From the NCBI GenBank assembly GCA_031283915.1, contig JAITAY010000187.1:1-5513 (forward strand): a DNA stretch of 5,513 nt, in the 5' to 3' direction. The stretch comes from Tannerella sp. GTDB taxonomy: Bacteria; Bacteroidota; Bacteroidia; Bacteroidales; Tannerellaceae. Below are positions 5,496-5,513 of the stretch, in pieces (the stretch's first letter is position 1; every line of letters starts with the position of its first letter). The position numbers were made by a program, and so were the translations under genes. The notes beneath the pieces were generated by a model. That model made no database searches and had not been told where the DNA came from. It saw nothing but the letters and a program-made list of their open reading frames with translations.

Positions 5496-5513
5496 CAAAG
5501 AACAAAACAACCT

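Larger units (their letters stand above)
5208..5513. other. Gene-free AT-rich upstream region
   Basis: About 300 bases upstream of the operon promoter hold no convincing gene, RNA or further TAnnTTTG element on either strand. The left part (5236-5320) is very AT-rich. Noted structures are an inverted pair of 8-bp arms (5238-5245 and 5309-5316), a 7-bp tandem repeat (5320-5338), a small hairpin-like dyad (5428-5446) and a direct repeat of ACCTTATT (5477-5495). Any operator for the sugar operon would most likely be in this region. Confidence 0.6.

Overview
The window reads as an ordinary chromosomal stretch of a Bacteroidales-type bacterium. The evidence is two perfect matches to the Bacteroidetes promoter -7 element TAnnTTTG at sensible distances from genes, weak or absent Shine-Dalgarno sequences with A-rich leaders, a bacterial SUI1/YciH-type protein, and compact genes of roughly balanced base composition between AT-rich spacers. 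Genus cannot be assigned from the sequence alone.

Layout from left to right. Positions 1-209 hold a minisatellite-like array of a 23-bp unit (seven clean copies and two decayed 24-bp copies), cut by the left edge of the window. A short non-coding stretch follows, then a minus-strand SUI1/YciH translation-factor gene (306-650). A 113-bp divergent intergenic region carries a good plus-strand promoter and a small dyad, and leads into a plus-strand class-3-like aldehyde dehydrogenase (764-2143). After a 97-bp convergent gap comes a three-gene minus-strand operon, transcribed right to left: an aldo-keto reductase closely resembling L-galactose dehydrogenase (5175-4243), an amidohydrolase-2 family protein (4209-3292) and a zinc-dependent medium-chain dehydrogenase (3266-2241), with gaps of 33 and 25 nt. 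A perfect -7 element (5207-5200) sits just upstream of the reductase. The last ~300 bp are gene-free and AT-rich, with short direct and inverted repeats.

The main biological reading is the operon. The three enzymes fit consecutive oxidative steps: L-galactose (or its 6-deoxy analogue L-fucose) to the aldonolactone by the reductase, lactone to aldonate by the amidohydrolase, and L-galactonate to D-tagaturonate by the zinc dehydrogenase, which shares features with E. coli LgoD/YjjN. This would feed an unusual L-sugar into the hexuronate pathway. The pathway is inferred from families and gene order; it is not proven by the sequence. The most unusual non-coding element is the tandem array next to the 3' end of the SUI1-type gene. 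I see no phage, transposon, CRISPR or RNA gene in the window.
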